The notes: generated by a model from the letters alone, not told the origin. A stretch of 64,000 nucleotides of DNA from Ferrovibrio sp046297895 (GCF_046297895.1 NZ_JBKBHC010000005.1:1-64000), one strand, 5' to 3'. Numbered from the stretch's first letter, positions 52,730 to 61,826 are shown. Made by a program: numbers and translations.

Positions 52730-53205
52730 GGCGCGTCGAAGCTTCCCGACTTGCCGCCCGACTTGTGCAGCAGCCTCACGTCAGTGATCTGCATGCCGCG
52801 ATCGACGGCCTTCGCCATGTCGTAGACTGTGAGGGCGGCGACGCTGGCGGCCGTCAGGGCTTCCATCTCCACGCCGGTGCGCCCCTTCAGCTTGCAGGTG
52901 GCAACGATGTTGATCGCATTTCCATCGGTGTCGGGCGTCAGGTCGACGCTCACCTGACTGAGCGCCAGAGGATGGCAGAGTGGGATCAGGTCGGATGTGC
53001 GCTTGGCCGCCATGATGCCGGCGATACGGGCAGTGGCCAGCACGTCGCCCTTGGCGGCCTGGCCGGACAGGATCAGGTCGAGCGTGGCTTTCTTCATCAG
53101 CACCCGGGCGCCGGCCCTGGCCACGCGCTCGGTTTCGGCCTTATCCGAAACATCGACCATGTGCGCCTCGCCGGCTGCATTCAGGTGCGTGAGCCGGTCG
53201 CTCAT
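52726..53205 (-). CDS. moaC: Cyclic pyranopterin monophosphate synthase MoaC
   Basis: 159 residues, acting in the first step of molybdenum cofactor synthesis. It starts MSDRLTHLNAAGEAHMVDVS and contains MKKATLDLILSGQAAKGDVL, SDLIPLCHPLALS and GVEMEALTAASVAALTVYDM. The internal ATG at 53205 overlaps the trpC stop; the frame extends into trpC but without similarity. trpC-moaC-moeA is a common alphaproteobacterial order. Confidence 0.96.
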   Translation of the reverse strand: MSDRLTHLNAAGEAHMVDVSDKAETERVARAGARVLMKKATLDLILSGQAAKGDVLATARIAGIMAAKRTSDLIPLCHPLALSQVSVDLTPDTDGNAINIVATCKLKGRTGVEMEALTAASVAALTVYDMAKAVDRGMQITDVRLLHKSGGKSGSFDAP

Positions 53206-54008
53206 GCGGCCAGGTCCTTGCCGGTCAGCAGGAGACGGGTCGCCGCCTCCACATCCGGTTGACGCATCAGGCTTTCGCCCACAAGAAAGCAGCGCGCCCC
53301 GCATTTTGCCATGCGGTCGAGGTCGGCCTTGGTGTGGAGGCCGGATTCAGCCACCAGCATGCGATCGGCGGGGATGCGTGCGGCAAGGGCTTCGGTTGTC
53401 GCCAGATCCACGGCCAGGGTTTTCAGGTTTCGGTTGTTTACGCCCAGTAGCGGCGATTTCAGTTTCAGCGCGCGGTCCAGTTCTGCGCCGTCATGCACTT
53501 CCACCAGCACGTCGAGACCGTAATCCAGCGCCGCGGCTTCCAGTTCGGCGGCCTGCACATCGCTGAGGGCGGCCATGATGAGCAGGATGCAATCAGCGCC
53601 CAGCGCGCGGGCTTCTGCGACCTGATACGGATCGAGCATGAAATCCTTGCGGATGATGGGCAGGCCAACAGCGGCGCGGGCCTGTCGGAGGTATTCGTCC
53701 TTGCCCTGGAAATATGGTTCGTCGGTCAGCACTGAAAGGCAGGTCGCGCCGCCGGCAGCATAGGCGCGCGCCAGCGAGGGCGGGTCAAAGTCGGCACGGA
53801 TCAGGCCTTTCGACGGCGAAGCCTTCTTGATTTCGGCGATCAGTCCATATCGACCGTTTGAAACCGTCTCTCTGAGTGCGCGGATAAAGCCGCGCGGTGT
53901 GGCGGCCTCGCGTGCAAGCTGATCCACTTCGGCTGCCGGCATGCGGGCCTTGCAGCGGGCAATATGTTCCAGCTTGTCGTTGCAGATCCTGGCGAGTACG
54001 TCGCTCAT
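53202..54008 (-). CDS. trpC: Indole-3-glycerol phosphate synthase
   Basis: 268 residues, monofunctional TIM barrel (no fused TrpF). YGLIAEIKKASPSKGLIRAD and the substrate loop LLGVNNRNLKTLAVDLATTE, then LVAESGLHTKADLDRMAKCG, are diagnostic. Overlaps trpD upstream by four bases and moaC downstream by four, which implies coupled translation of the trp and mo genes. Confidence 0.97.
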   Translation of the reverse strand: MSDVLARICNDKLEHIARCKARMPAAEVDQLAREAATPRGFIRALRETVSNGRYGLIAEIKKASPSKGLIRADFDPPSLARAYAAGGATCLSVLTDEPYFQGKDEYLRQARAAVGLPIIRKDFMLDPYQVAEARALGADCILLIMAALSDVQAAELEAAALDYGLDVLVEVHDGAELDRALKLKSPLLGVNNRNLKTLAVDLATTEALAARIPADRMLVAESGLHTKADLDRMAKCGARCFLVGESLMRQPDVEAATRLLLTGKDLAA

Positions 54009-55069
54009 GACTTCTTGTCTTCTTCCACTGGGGCGGCTGGCGGCGGTTCGTGGGTGATCTCGATCAGGCGGGCCAGGGCGGCACGGGCCTTGCCGCTGTC
54101 GATCGACTGGGCTGCCATGGCCGCACCCTCGCGCAGGTCCTTTGCCCTGCCGGCGATCACCAGCGCCGCTGCCGTGTTGAACAATACGATATCGCGGAAG
54201 GCTCCGGGTGCGCCATTGAGGACGGCACGCAAGGCCACGGCATTCGCCGTGGGTTCATCGCCTTTCAATTCCTCCAGCTTGGCGCGAGGCAGGCCGGCAT
54301 CCTCAGGCGTGATCTCGAAATGGCGCAGTTTGCCGGCCTCCATTTCCGACACATAGGTGGGACCGGTGGTCGTGATCTCATCCAGACCGTCCGAGCCATG
54401 GACGACCCAGACTTTCTCAGCGCCCAGCTTGCCCATTACTTCGGCCAGCGGTTGCACCCATTGCCGGTCGAACACGCCAATAAGCTGCCGTTTGACCAGA
54501 GCGGGGTTGCTCAGGGGACCAAGCAGGTTGAAGATCGTGCGGGTGCCAAGTTCAACACGGGTCGGTCCGACATGCCGCATGGCGCCGTGATGCCGCGGCG
54601 CCATCAGGAAGCCGACGCCGGCCTCTGCGATCGCCTTCTCGATCAAACGGAAGTCGCAGTCGATGTTGACGCCCAATGCGGTCAGCACATCGGCCGCGCC
54701 GGTCTTTGACGAGACAGCCCGGTTGCCATGCTTTGCCACGGGCACGCCACAGCCGGCCATAACGAATGCCGAGCATGTAGATACATTCCATGTGCCCTTC
54801 ACGTCGCCCCCGGTGCCGACGATATCCATGGCGCCGGCCGGTGCCGTCACGCCATGAACCTTGGCGCGCATGGTCATGGCGCCGCCGGTGATTTCGTCCA
54901 CGGTTTCGCCGCGCACGCGCAGGGCCATCAGGAAGGCACCCATCTGCGACGGCGTTGCATTACCTGACATCATGACATCGAAGGCCGTTCGTGCATCTTC
55001 GATGCTCAGGGTCGCACCGCCGGCCACCTGAGCAAGCAGCCGCTTGAATTCTGTTACATCCGCGCTCAT
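54005..55069 (-). CDS. trpD: Anthranilate phosphoribosyltransferase
   Basis: 354 residues. The PRPP motif GTGGDVKGTWNVST and KHGNRAVSSKTGAADVLTAL, then HHGAMRHVGPTRVELGTRTI, mark the family. The ATG at 55069 overlaps the trpG stop; a longer frame to 55114 lies inside trpG. It transfers phosphoribose to anthranilate in tryptophan synthesis. Confidence 0.96.
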   Translation of the reverse strand: MSADVTEFKRLLAQVAGGATLSIEDARTAFDVMMSGNATPSQMGAFLMALRVRGETVDEITGGAMTMRAKVHGVTAPAGAMDIVGTGGDVKGTWNVSTCSAFVMAGCGVPVAKHGNRAVSSKTGAADVLTALGVNIDCDFRLIEKAIAEAGVGFLMAPRHHGAMRHVGPTRVELGTRTIFNLLGPLSNPALVKRQLIGVFDRQWVQPLAEVMGKLGAEKVWVVHGSDGLDEITTTGPTYVSEMEAGKLRHFEITPEDAGLPRAKLEELKGDEPTANAVALRAVLNGAPGAFRDIVLFNTAAALVIAGRAKDLREGAAMAAQSIDSGKARAALARLIEITHEPPPAAPVEEDKKS

Positions 55070-55677
55070 GCCGCCTGTCCGCGCACCGCTGTCTCGTTCA
55101 CCGGAAGGCCGCAATAGCGCACGAAATTGGCCAGCATCGCAAGGCCGTGTTCGGAGGCGATGCTCTCCGGGTGGAACTGCACGCCATGGATCGGCAGGTC
55201 GCGATGGGCCAGTCCCATGATGACCCCATCCTCGGAGCGGGCGGTGACTGTAAGGCTGTTGGGCAGCGTGGCCGGGTCGACGGCCAGGGAATGATACCGC
55301 GTGGCGAGGAAATCCTGTGGCAGGCCTGCAAATACGCTATCGCCTGTATGGTGGATGCGGCTCATCTTGCCATGCAAAGGCAGGGGAGCGCGGACGACCT
55401 TGCCTCCGAAGGCCTGCCCGATGGCCTGATGGCCCAGGCATACGCCGAAAAGCGGAAGTTTTGCCACGGCGGCCTTGGTGATCATCGGCAGACAGATTCC
55501 GGCCCGATCCGGATCGCAGGGGCCAGGAGAGAGGACGATCCCCTCCGGCTTGAGGGCCATGATTGAATCGGGATCGGTTTCGTCATTCCGGAAGACACGG
55601 ACGTCAGCCCCTACCTGCCCGAAATAGTGAACCAGATTCCACGTAAAGCTGTCGTAGTTATCGATTAATACCAGCAT
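55066..55677 (-). CDS. trpG: Anthranilate synthase glutamine amidotransferase subunit
   Basis: 203 residues, class I amidotransferase supplying ammonia to TrpE. MLVLIDNYDSFTWNLVHYFG opens it, catalytic Cys80 lies in FGVCLGHQ, and the His/Glu pair in GVQFHPESIASEHG. TGAGGA seven bases upstream fixes the start. It heads the minus-strand trpGDC-moaC-moeA string; trpE is not adjacent inside the window. Such a subunit can also serve folate synthesis (PabA). Confidence 0.96.
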   Translation of the reverse strand: MLVLIDNYDSFTWNLVHYFGQVGADVRVFRNDETDPDSIMALKPEGIVLSPGPCDPDRAGICLPMITKAAVAKLPLFGVCLGHQAIGQAFGGKVVRAPLPLHGKMSRIHHTGDSVFAGLPQDFLATRYHSLAVDPATLPNSLTVTARSEDGVIMGLAHRDLPIHGVQFHPESIASEHGLAMLANFVRYCGLPVNETAVRGQAA

Positions 55678-55850
55678 GCCCGATCCTCAGATCGCTACTT
55701 TATCATAAGCCGCCAAAGGGACGACAGGCGCGGCAATACCCGTATTAATAGTATATCCCAGGACAAAAAACGTCATAAAATCATGGTATTGCGGCCGACG
55801 GCAAATAGCAGAACAATCCATGGAAGAAATATTTATAGGGGGGATTCGTT

Positions 55851-58217
55851 ATGGCTTTGCCTTGGCTGCAAGGGAAACCCGGCCCAACCGTCCGCATGGG
55901 AATCAGGCAGCGGCTTTACGTCGCCGTCGGCGCGATCGCGTCTTTCGCCTTGGTCTCGGCTGCTGCCGGCTGGTTTGCCATGTCTCGGCTCGACAAGGCC
56001 ATCGTAACCGTAACGGATGAGGGGGTGGTGGCCGTGACGGCCTCGCTCAGTCTTGCCGAGCTGGTTGCAAATCTGGCCGGTGTGGCGCCGGACCTGATTT
56101 CCGCCCAGACAGAACGTGAAATCCAGGTGCTGTCCGAAGGCATCAAGCAGAAGCAGGACCGGATCCAGGCCACCTTGGCCGTGGTTGCGGCAACCATGTC
56201 GGGCGAACAGGTTCAGGTTATCCAGAAGGAGACGGCCGCGTTGCTGGGCAGTATCGCGCAGCTTCGCCAGGTGGTGGATGCCCGCATCCGTACGTCGCAA
56301 TTCCTGATCGAGGAAACCGGCAAGCTGGCAACCGCACATGCGGCCTTTCTCCAGGTGGCGGCTCCCATGGTTGACGATGCCGTGTTTGAACTTACGCTCG
56401 GCATGAATTCCGCTGCCTCGTCTGGTGACTCTGCAAAGATCGGCCAGACGTTCACGCGATTAGCGAATGTTGAATTGCGGATGGTCCAGGGCACCAGCAA
56501 GCTGATTGCCGAGGTAAACAACGTGGTCGGGTTGCTGGCGGTCGGAGCGCAGAGCGCCAGTGCCAGTGAGATCGAGAAAATCAGTAACCGATATGAGCTG
56601 GCGGCGCGCAAGGTGGAAGATAGTCTCGCCGATATCGAGAAGATTCAAAAAAATCCCGACCTTGCAAAAGTTGCGACAGCCATCCTCGATTTTGGCAGCC
56701 CGGGGATCGGCCTGATCAGCCTGCGCGAGCAGGAAATCTCGGCCATGGATCAGGCCCGACGCATGCTACAGGCAAGCCGTCAAGCCGCAGAACGGCTTGG
56801 CGCTGCAACCGCACTGGCTGTCAGCACGGCCAATCAGGGCATGGAGGATGCCACCATTGGCGCGAAAAAGACGAGCGAAGGTGGCAAGCTGATCCTGATT
56901 CTGGTCGCGATTGCCAGTTTGGTCGCCGCGTCCATGGTGGGGTGGCTCTATATCGGGCGACGGGTCGCCGCGCCATTGACGGCTCTGACTGGCAGCATGG
57001 GGCGGCTGGCCAACCGGGAATGGGATACTGAGGTCCGGGACAGGGACAGGCAGGACGAAATTGGCGATATGGCGCGCGCCGTCCAGATATTTAAAGAAAA
57101 CGGTCTGCAGAACGAGCAGTTGCAGCGCGAAGTGGAGAAAAATCGGCAAACCGCGGAAGAGCAGCGGCGACAGCAGGAACAGCTTCTGGATCGTGCGGTC
57201 GGCGAGGTTGTAGGCGCGGCAGCGGATGGAGATCTTTCGGTGCGCATCGACACCGCAAATCTCGATGGCATGATGGCCCGCCTCGGTGACAGGATGAACG
57301 GGCTGCTGAAAACGGTAGACGAGGTTTTTGCGAGCCTTGGGCAGGCGCTGGGTGCAATGGCGCGCGGTGATTTCACCCATCGGATCGATGCCGACTATGC
57401 CGGTGTTTTCGAGCGGCTGAAGCAGGACGCCAATACCACGGCCCAGCAGTTATCGCAGATCGTGGGGCAGGTGACGTCCGCCGCTGCCACGGTGCGCGAT
57501 GCCGCGGCCGAAATATCGACCGGCAGCAACGATCTGGCCCAGCGTACCGAGCAGCAGGCCGCGAGCCTGGAGCAGACAGCGGCATCGATGCACGAGATCA
57601 CGTCAACCGTGAAGCAGAATGCCGATAATGCCGAGGCCGCCAACCAGTTGGCCGCCGCCGCCAGATCGCGCGCCGAGGAAGGGGGCAGCGTTGTGCGGGA
57701 TGCCGTACAGGCGGTGACACAGATCGAGGGCAGTGCGCGCAAGATTTCCGACATCGTGGGACTGATCGACGAGATCGCCTTCCAGACCAACCTGCTGGCG
57801 CTGAATGCCAGCGTGGAGGCGGCGCGCGCCGGCGAGGCCGGCAAGGGCTTTGCCGTGGTGGCGCAGGAGGTGCGCGCCCTGGCGCAGCGTTCCGCCGATG
57901 CCTCCAAGGAAATCAAGTCGCTGATCCTGGAATCGAATGCCCAGGTCAAAACCGGGGCGGCGCTGGTGAACCAGACCGGTACGAGCCTGAGCGAAATCGT
58001 CACAGCTGTGAAAAAGGTGGCGGATATTGTGGGAGAAATCGCCTCGGCCAGCCGGGAGCAGGCTGTCGGCCTAGATGAGGTTAACACTGCCGTCTCGAAT
58101 ATGGACGAGATGACCCAGCGTAACGGCGCCCTGGTGGAACAGACTACCGCCTCGGCCCAGGCCATGGCCCGGCAGGCCCAGGAACTGGCGGATTTAGTGG
58201 GACAATTCCGCGTCTGA
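55851..58217 (+). CDS. Methyl-accepting chemotaxis protein
   Basis: 788 residues. TM1 is near 22-43 (VAVGAIASFALVSAAAGWFA), the helical periplasmic sensor spans about 300 residues, and TM2 is near 344-366 (LILILVAIASLVAASMVGWL). HAMP (RRVAAPLTALTGSMGRLANR) and more HAMP-like units follow. The signalling tip is EIAFQTNLLALNASVEAARA. No CheR-binding tail is present. AGGGGGGATTCGTT upstream supports the start. The C-terminal half closely resembles the receptor at 32650-34884, including a nearly identical 128-base DNA stretch. Confidence 0.94.
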   Translation: MALPWLQGKPGPTVRMGIRQRLYVAVGAIASFALVSAAAGWFAMSRLDKAIVTVTDEGVVAVTASLSLAELVANLAGVAPDLISAQTEREIQVLSEGIKQKQDRIQATLAVVAATMSGEQVQVIQKETAALLGSIAQLRQVVDARIRTSQFLIEETGKLATAHAAFLQVAAPMVDDAVFELTLGMNSAASSGDSAKIGQTFTRLANVELRMVQGTSKLIAEVNNVVGLLAVGAQSASASEIEKISNRYELAARKVEDSLADIEKIQKNPDLAKVATAILDFGSPGIGLISLREQEISAMDQARRMLQASRQAAERLGAATALAVSTANQGMEDATIGAKKTSEGGKLILILVAIASLVAASMVGWLYIGRRVAAPLTALTGSMGRLANREWDTEVRDRDRQDEIGDMARAVQIFKENGLQNEQLQREVEKNRQTAEEQRRQQEQLLDRAVGEVVGAAADGDLSVRIDTANLDGMMARLGDRMNGLLKTVDEVFASLGQALGAMARGDFTHRIDADYAGVFERLKQDANTTAQQLSQIVGQVTSAAATVRDAAAEISTGSNDLAQRTEQQAASLEQTAASMHEITSTVKQNADNAEAANQLAAAARSRAEEGGSVVRDAVQAVTQIEGSARKISDIVGLIDEIAFQTNLLALNASVEAARAGEAGKGFAVVAQEVRALAQRSADASKEIKSLILESNAQVKTGAALVNQTGTSLSEIVTAVKKVADIVGEIASASREQAVGLDEVNTAVSNMDEMTQRNGALVEQTTASAQAMARQAQELADLVGQFRV

Positions 58218-58234
58218 GGGTGACAATTTAGCGT

Positions 58235-58262
58235 TTGACCGGCCGGCGCGGCGCGTTATACC
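58235..58262 (+). promoter_or_regulatory. Candidate promoter for argC
   Basis: TTGACC at 58235-58240 and TATACC at 58257-58262 are separated by 16 bases in the gap after the chemoreceptor, 30 bases before the argC start. Moderate match to a sigma-70 promoter. Confidence 0.45.
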
Positions 58263-58291
58263 CATCCGGCATTGTTTTTCAGGAGGTCGGT

Positions 58292-59338
58292 ATGGCCATG
58301 GACGCCATCAGGGTCGCGATTTTGGGTGCCAGCGGTTACACGGGGGCGGAGCTTCTCCGCGTCCTGCTGCGCCACCCGCGCGTCCGCGTGGTCGCCCTGA
58401 CCGCCGACCGGAAAGCCGGCGAGGGGATCGAAACGGTCTTCCCGCAATTCCTGGGCATGGGACTGCCCAAGCTGGTGACCATCCAGGAGGTCGACTGGAG
58501 CGGCGTGGATGCCGTGTTCTGCGCCCTGCCGCACGGCACCACCCAGGAAGTGATCGCGGGCCTGCCCACGCATCTGAAGATCGTCGACCTGTCGGCTGAT
58601 TTCCGGCTACGGGATCTGGCGGAGTACGCCAAATGGTACGGTCATGAGCACCGGGCACCAAAGCTTCAGGAAGAGGCGGTCTATGGCCTGACCGAGATGT
58701 ATCGCTCGGATGTGGCCAGGGCCCGGCTGGTGGCCAACCCGGGCTGCTACCCCACCTCGGCCCAGCTGCCGCTGATGCCGCTTCTGGCCGCTGGCCAGAT
58801 CGATCCCGACGATATCGTGATCGACGCCAAATCCGGCGTGTCAGGCGCGGGTCGGGCGCTCAAGGAAGGGTCGCTGTATTGCGAGGCGGCGGAAGGCACC
58901 CATGCCTATGGCATTGGTTCGCATCGGCATGGCCCCGAGATCGAGCAGATCCTGTCCGAGACCGTCGGCCGGCCGATCGTGGTCAATTTCACCCCGCACC
59001 TGATGCCGATGAACCGGGGTATGCTGTCGAGCATCTATGTGAAGCTCAAGCCCGGCGTCACGGCCGACGATCTGCGGGCGACTCTGTTGCAGCGCTATGC
59101 AGACGAGCCCTTCGTCCAGGTCACATCCCAGGGCGTGGCACCGCAGACGCGGCATGTGCGTGGCACCAATGCCTGCCATATCGGCGTGTTCGCGGATCGG
59201 GTGAAGGGCCGCGCAATGCTCTTTTCGGTCATTGACAACCTGATGAAGGGTGCCAGTGGCCAGGCCGTACAGAATTTCAACGTTATGTACGGCCTTCCGG
59301 AAACCATGGGCCTGGATCAGATCGCCCTGTTCCCGTGA
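58292..59338 (+). CDS. argC: N-acetyl-gamma-glutamyl-phosphate reductase
   Basis: 348 residues, long-type ArgC of arginine synthesis. The NADP motif is LGASGYTGAELLRVLLRHPR and the active-site Cys152 is in VANPGCYPTSAQLPLMPL. SGVSGAGRALKEG and HRHGPEIEQIL follow. AGGAGGT at 58281 fixes ATG 58292, though 58298 is close. Its stop overlaps the gamma-carbonic anhydrase gene by four bases (GTGA). Confidence 0.96.
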   Translation: MAMDAIRVAILGASGYTGAELLRVLLRHPRVRVVALTADRKAGEGIETVFPQFLGMGLPKLVTIQEVDWSGVDAVFCALPHGTTQEVIAGLPTHLKIVDLSADFRLRDLAEYAKWYGHEHRAPKLQEEAVYGLTEMYRSDVARARLVANPGCYPTSAQLPLMPLLAAGQIDPDDIVIDAKSGVSGAGRALKEGSLYCEAAEGTHAYGIGSHRHGPEIEQILSETVGRPIVVNFTPHLMPMNRGMLSSIYVKLKPGVTADDLRATLLQRYADEPFVQVTSQGVAPQTRHVRGTNACHIGVFADRVKGRAMLFSVIDNLMKGASGQAVQNFNVMYGLPETMGLDQIALFP

Positions 59339-59865
59339 GCTGGGTGCTGCCTTTCGGCGACCGGCATCCGGTGATTGCGCCGGATGCCTTCGTCGCGCCG
59401 AATGCGACCGTGATCGGCGACACCGAGATCGGCGCCCGCAGTTCGATCTGGTTTGGCTGCGTCCTGCGCGGCGACGTGAACAGCATCCGGGTGGGAGCCG
59501 ACACCAATATCCAGGACGGCTCCGTCGTGCATGTCACGCGGGCGAAATTCGGCACCGTGATCGGCTCCGGCGTAACGGTAGGCCATATGGCCCTGATCCA
59601 TGGATGCATCCTGGAAGATCATTCCTTTGTCGGCATGCAGGCCACGGTAATGGATGGCTGTGTCATCGAGGGCGAAGGCATGCTGGCCGCTGGGGCCCTG
59701 CTGACGCCGGGCAAGCGGATTGCTGCTGGCGAGCTTTGGGCCGGCCGGCCGGCCAGGCTGATGCGTCGTCTCGATACGGATGAATTGCGGAATATCCGGG
59801 AAACAGCGGCTCATTACGCCCGCCTGGCCGCGACCTATCGGGCCCAGCTGGCAACGACTCGTTAA
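59335..59865 (+). CDS. Gamma-carbonic anhydrase family protein
   Basis: 176 residues, left-handed beta helix of hexapeptide repeats. FVAPNATVIGDTEIGARSSI, then GCVLRGDVNSIRVGADTNIQ, are typical, and His residues in VVHVTRAK and VGHMALIHGC are positioned as zinc ligands. Carbonic anhydrase activity is plausible but not certain for this YrdA/PaaY-like branch. The GTG start overlaps the argC stop, so the two are co-translated. Confidence 0.92.
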   Translation: MSWVLPFGDRHPVIAPDAFVAPNATVIGDTEIGARSSIWFGCVLRGDVNSIRVGADTNIQDGSVVHVTRAKFGTVIGSGVTVGHMALIHGCILEDHSFVGMQATVMDGCVIEGEGMLAAGALLTPGKRIAAGELWAGRPARLMRRLDTDELRNIRETAAHYARLAATYRAQLATTR

Positions 59866-59915
59866 GACTTTCTTGAATTACAGCCGCTAGCCTCACACAT
59901 TTAGTGCAAGGATGA

Positions 59916-60938
59916 ATGCGCCTCGGTTTCATTGTGGGGCGTGCAGTGGATGGAGACATGAGCAGCGGCGCCACCCATGCCCCCTGGCCGGATGATCTCT
60001 ACGATCAGATCAAGGCCCATGGCGAGTTCCTGTCCGGTAAACTGGGCAAGCTCACGCGCGGCAAGCAGCTCACCCTCGTGGGCGCCGATCTCACCGGTAT
60101 CAAACTGGTCGGCATGAACCTGCAGCGCACCGTGTTCCGCAGCTGCCGCTTCTATTGCGCCGACCTCCGCAATTCCGATTTCAGCCAGGCCGTATTGACG
60201 GGCTGCGACTTTTCCGGCGCCGACCTCACGAATTCGCGTTTCATCTGGGCCAATCTGCGTGGCGCCGACCTGTCGCGGGCGATCCTGAAGGGCACGCGCT
60301 TTGAGAACGCCGACATGCGGCCGATGACCGATCCTCCGGTTCCGCCGCATGGCAAGGGCGGAGTGGTGTCTCTGAAAGACACCACATTGCACAATACCAA
60401 CCTGACCCAGGCCAAGCTGTTGGGCGCCTCTTTCGTGGGCGCCATTCTTGACGGTGCCATCCTCGATAATGCTGACCTGGAAGGCGCCGACTTCTCGTAT
60501 TCCACGCTGCATAAGGTGCAGTTCAAGAACGCCAAGCTGCATGATGCCAATTTCAATCTGGCGGATTTTCCTCCAGACATGCTGCGCGAATTGCAGGGCA
60601 CCGGCGCCAAGCTGCCACAGGAAATCTCGCCCGAGGTGGTCGAGCAGGTTCTCCGCGATCATCAGGCCTGGATCGAGTCGGACGGTCACACCGGACGCCG
60701 TGCGATCATGGCTGGCTGGTATCTGTCACGCATGCATCTGGCTCAGGCAAATCTGAACGGTGCCGATCTGCGCGCGGCCAATCTCTCGAATGCCAACCTG
60801 CATGGCGCCAGGTTGATCTGTTCCGACCTGCGCGATGCCAACCTGATGTATACCAACATGACGGATGCGGATTTCCGGGGCGCGCTTATCGAGGGTGCGC
60901 GCGGACTGCCTGTGGTGCTGAACGACAGGAAGAACTAG
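59916..60938 (+). CDS. Pentapeptide-repeat protein, 340 aa
   Basis: Two blocks of A(D/N)LXX repeats predict beta helices. A helical module precedes each: DDLYDQIKAHGEFLSGKLGK at the N terminus and EVVEQVLRDHQAWIESDGHT with GRRA in the middle. A loop starting NADMRP interrupts block one. The plan matches the 411-residue protein at 27524-28759, so they are likely paralogs. The ATG at 59958 (after TGGAGAC) is an alternative start. No membrane segment or catalytic motif. The function is unknown. Confidence 0.87.
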   Translation: MRLGFIVGRAVDGDMSSGATHAPWPDDLYDQIKAHGEFLSGKLGKLTRGKQLTLVGADLTGIKLVGMNLQRTVFRSCRFYCADLRNSDFSQAVLTGCDFSGADLTNSRFIWANLRGADLSRAILKGTRFENADMRPMTDPPVPPHGKGGVVSLKDTTLHNTNLTQAKLLGASFVGAILDGAILDNADLEGADFSYSTLHKVQFKNAKLHDANFNLADFPPDMLRELQGTGAKLPQEISPEVVEQVLRDHQAWIESDGHTGRRAIMAGWYLSRMHLAQANLNGADLRAANLSNANLHGARLICSDLRDANLMYTNMTDADFRGALIEGARGLPVVLNDRKN

Positions 60939-60939
60939 G

Positions 60940-61161
60940 TCAGCGCCGCCGCTGCGGCAGACCGGCGCCGGCGGATTTGTCGTCCCCGGCATTCAAGCCC
61001 TTTACCGCGCGAAGGATGCGTCGCCAGACCAGCGTGCCGGCAAAATCTCCGCCCAGGGTCATCTCTGCCAGAACCTTGGTGGCATGGGTTTCGGCCCGAC
61101 GCGGACCATAATCGGCGATCAGATCGCGCGCGGCGCGCCAGATTTCAGCATCGGAATTCAT
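60940..61161 (-). CDS. Small conserved-looking hypothetical protein, 73 aa
   Basis: Begins MNSDAEIWRAARDLIADYGP and continues with RRAETHATKVLAEMTLGGDF, a compact helical pattern resembling small DUF6961-like alphaproteobacterial proteins (recalled resemblance, not searched). The tail is basic and Gly/Arg-rich. It ends two bases from the convergent pentapeptide gene. I see no motif for function. Confidence 0.6.
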   Translation of the reverse strand: MNSDAEIWRAARDLIADYGPRRAETHATKVLAEMTLGGDFAGTLVWRRILRAVKGLNAGDDKSAGAGLPQRRR

Positions 61162-61222
61162 GGAAGGCAGACTGACGGCAAAAGGTTAGCGAAAGGTAAT
61201 TGGCAGGCGCCGGATGGAATGG

Positions 61223-61729
61223 TCAGGCCATGTCCTTCACCTTGTCCACCGCCGCCCGCAGGTTTTCCAGCAAGTCCTTTTCCATTTTCGCCGAGGGCTT
61301 ATGGATGCCCTGGGCCAGAACGACATACATGGCGTCGATATGGATGCTGATCACCTCGAGCTGGGCCTCGTTTGGAATGCCCAGCTTGGCGATGAAGTCC
61401 TTCAGCGATTTGGCCAGCTGGCTCAGCAGCGGATAACCGAAGGTGCCTCCCATTCCCTTGATGTCGAAGGCCAGCTCGGAGATGGTTTCCATGATGAAAA
61501 TCCGCGACAGCGGATCGTCTTCCGCCGCCTTAACCTGAATCCGCATTTCCCGCAGGTTGTTCAGGATTTCCTTGGAGAACTCGTCGGCATTGTCGGCGAT
61601 GACGGAGTCGATCTTGGCGCGAACGTCATCGGTCAGCGTCAGTTCCAGGCCAGTGGTGAAATTCACCGCCTTCTGACGCAGATCCTGCGGCGCCTTGATG
61701 AAACGCGGCTTGTTGAGTCCCTTGGCCAT
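61223..61729 (-). CDS. HPt-like protein lacking the phospho-accepting His
   Basis: 168 residues, all helical. LAFDIKGMGGTFGYPLLSQL aligns with the HPt core H-x-L-K-G-x-x-x-x-x-G, but position 88, where His should sit, is Phe. The Lys91-Gly92 and the later Gly are kept. The fold is probably retained while phosphotransfer is lost, unless another residue (Asp89) is used. It is on the same strand as the PhoX gene and the 73-residue protein. No histidine kinase is nearby. Confidence 0.7.
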   Translation of the reverse strand: MAKGLNKPRFIKAPQDLRQKAVNFTTGLELTLTDDVRAKIDSVIADNADEFSKEILNNLREMRIQVKAAEDDPLSRIFIMETISELAFDIKGMGGTFGYPLLSQLAKSLKDFIAKLGIPNEAQLEVISIHIDAMYVVLAQGIHKPSAKMEKDLLENLRAAVDKVKDMA

Positions 61730-61826
61730 CGCTCTACGACCTGTCCGCCTTTTGGCAGACTGAGTATTCCCGCTGGGCGGGCAGAAGCGGTTATATCGGT
61801 CTCTCGCTGGCCTGTATATGCCCGTC

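Noticed and set aside
55678..55850. Trp attenuator leader before trpG
   Set aside because: No short Trp-rich leader frame or competing hairpins seen; only an AT-rich stretch with a weak -10 like TATACT on the minus strand.
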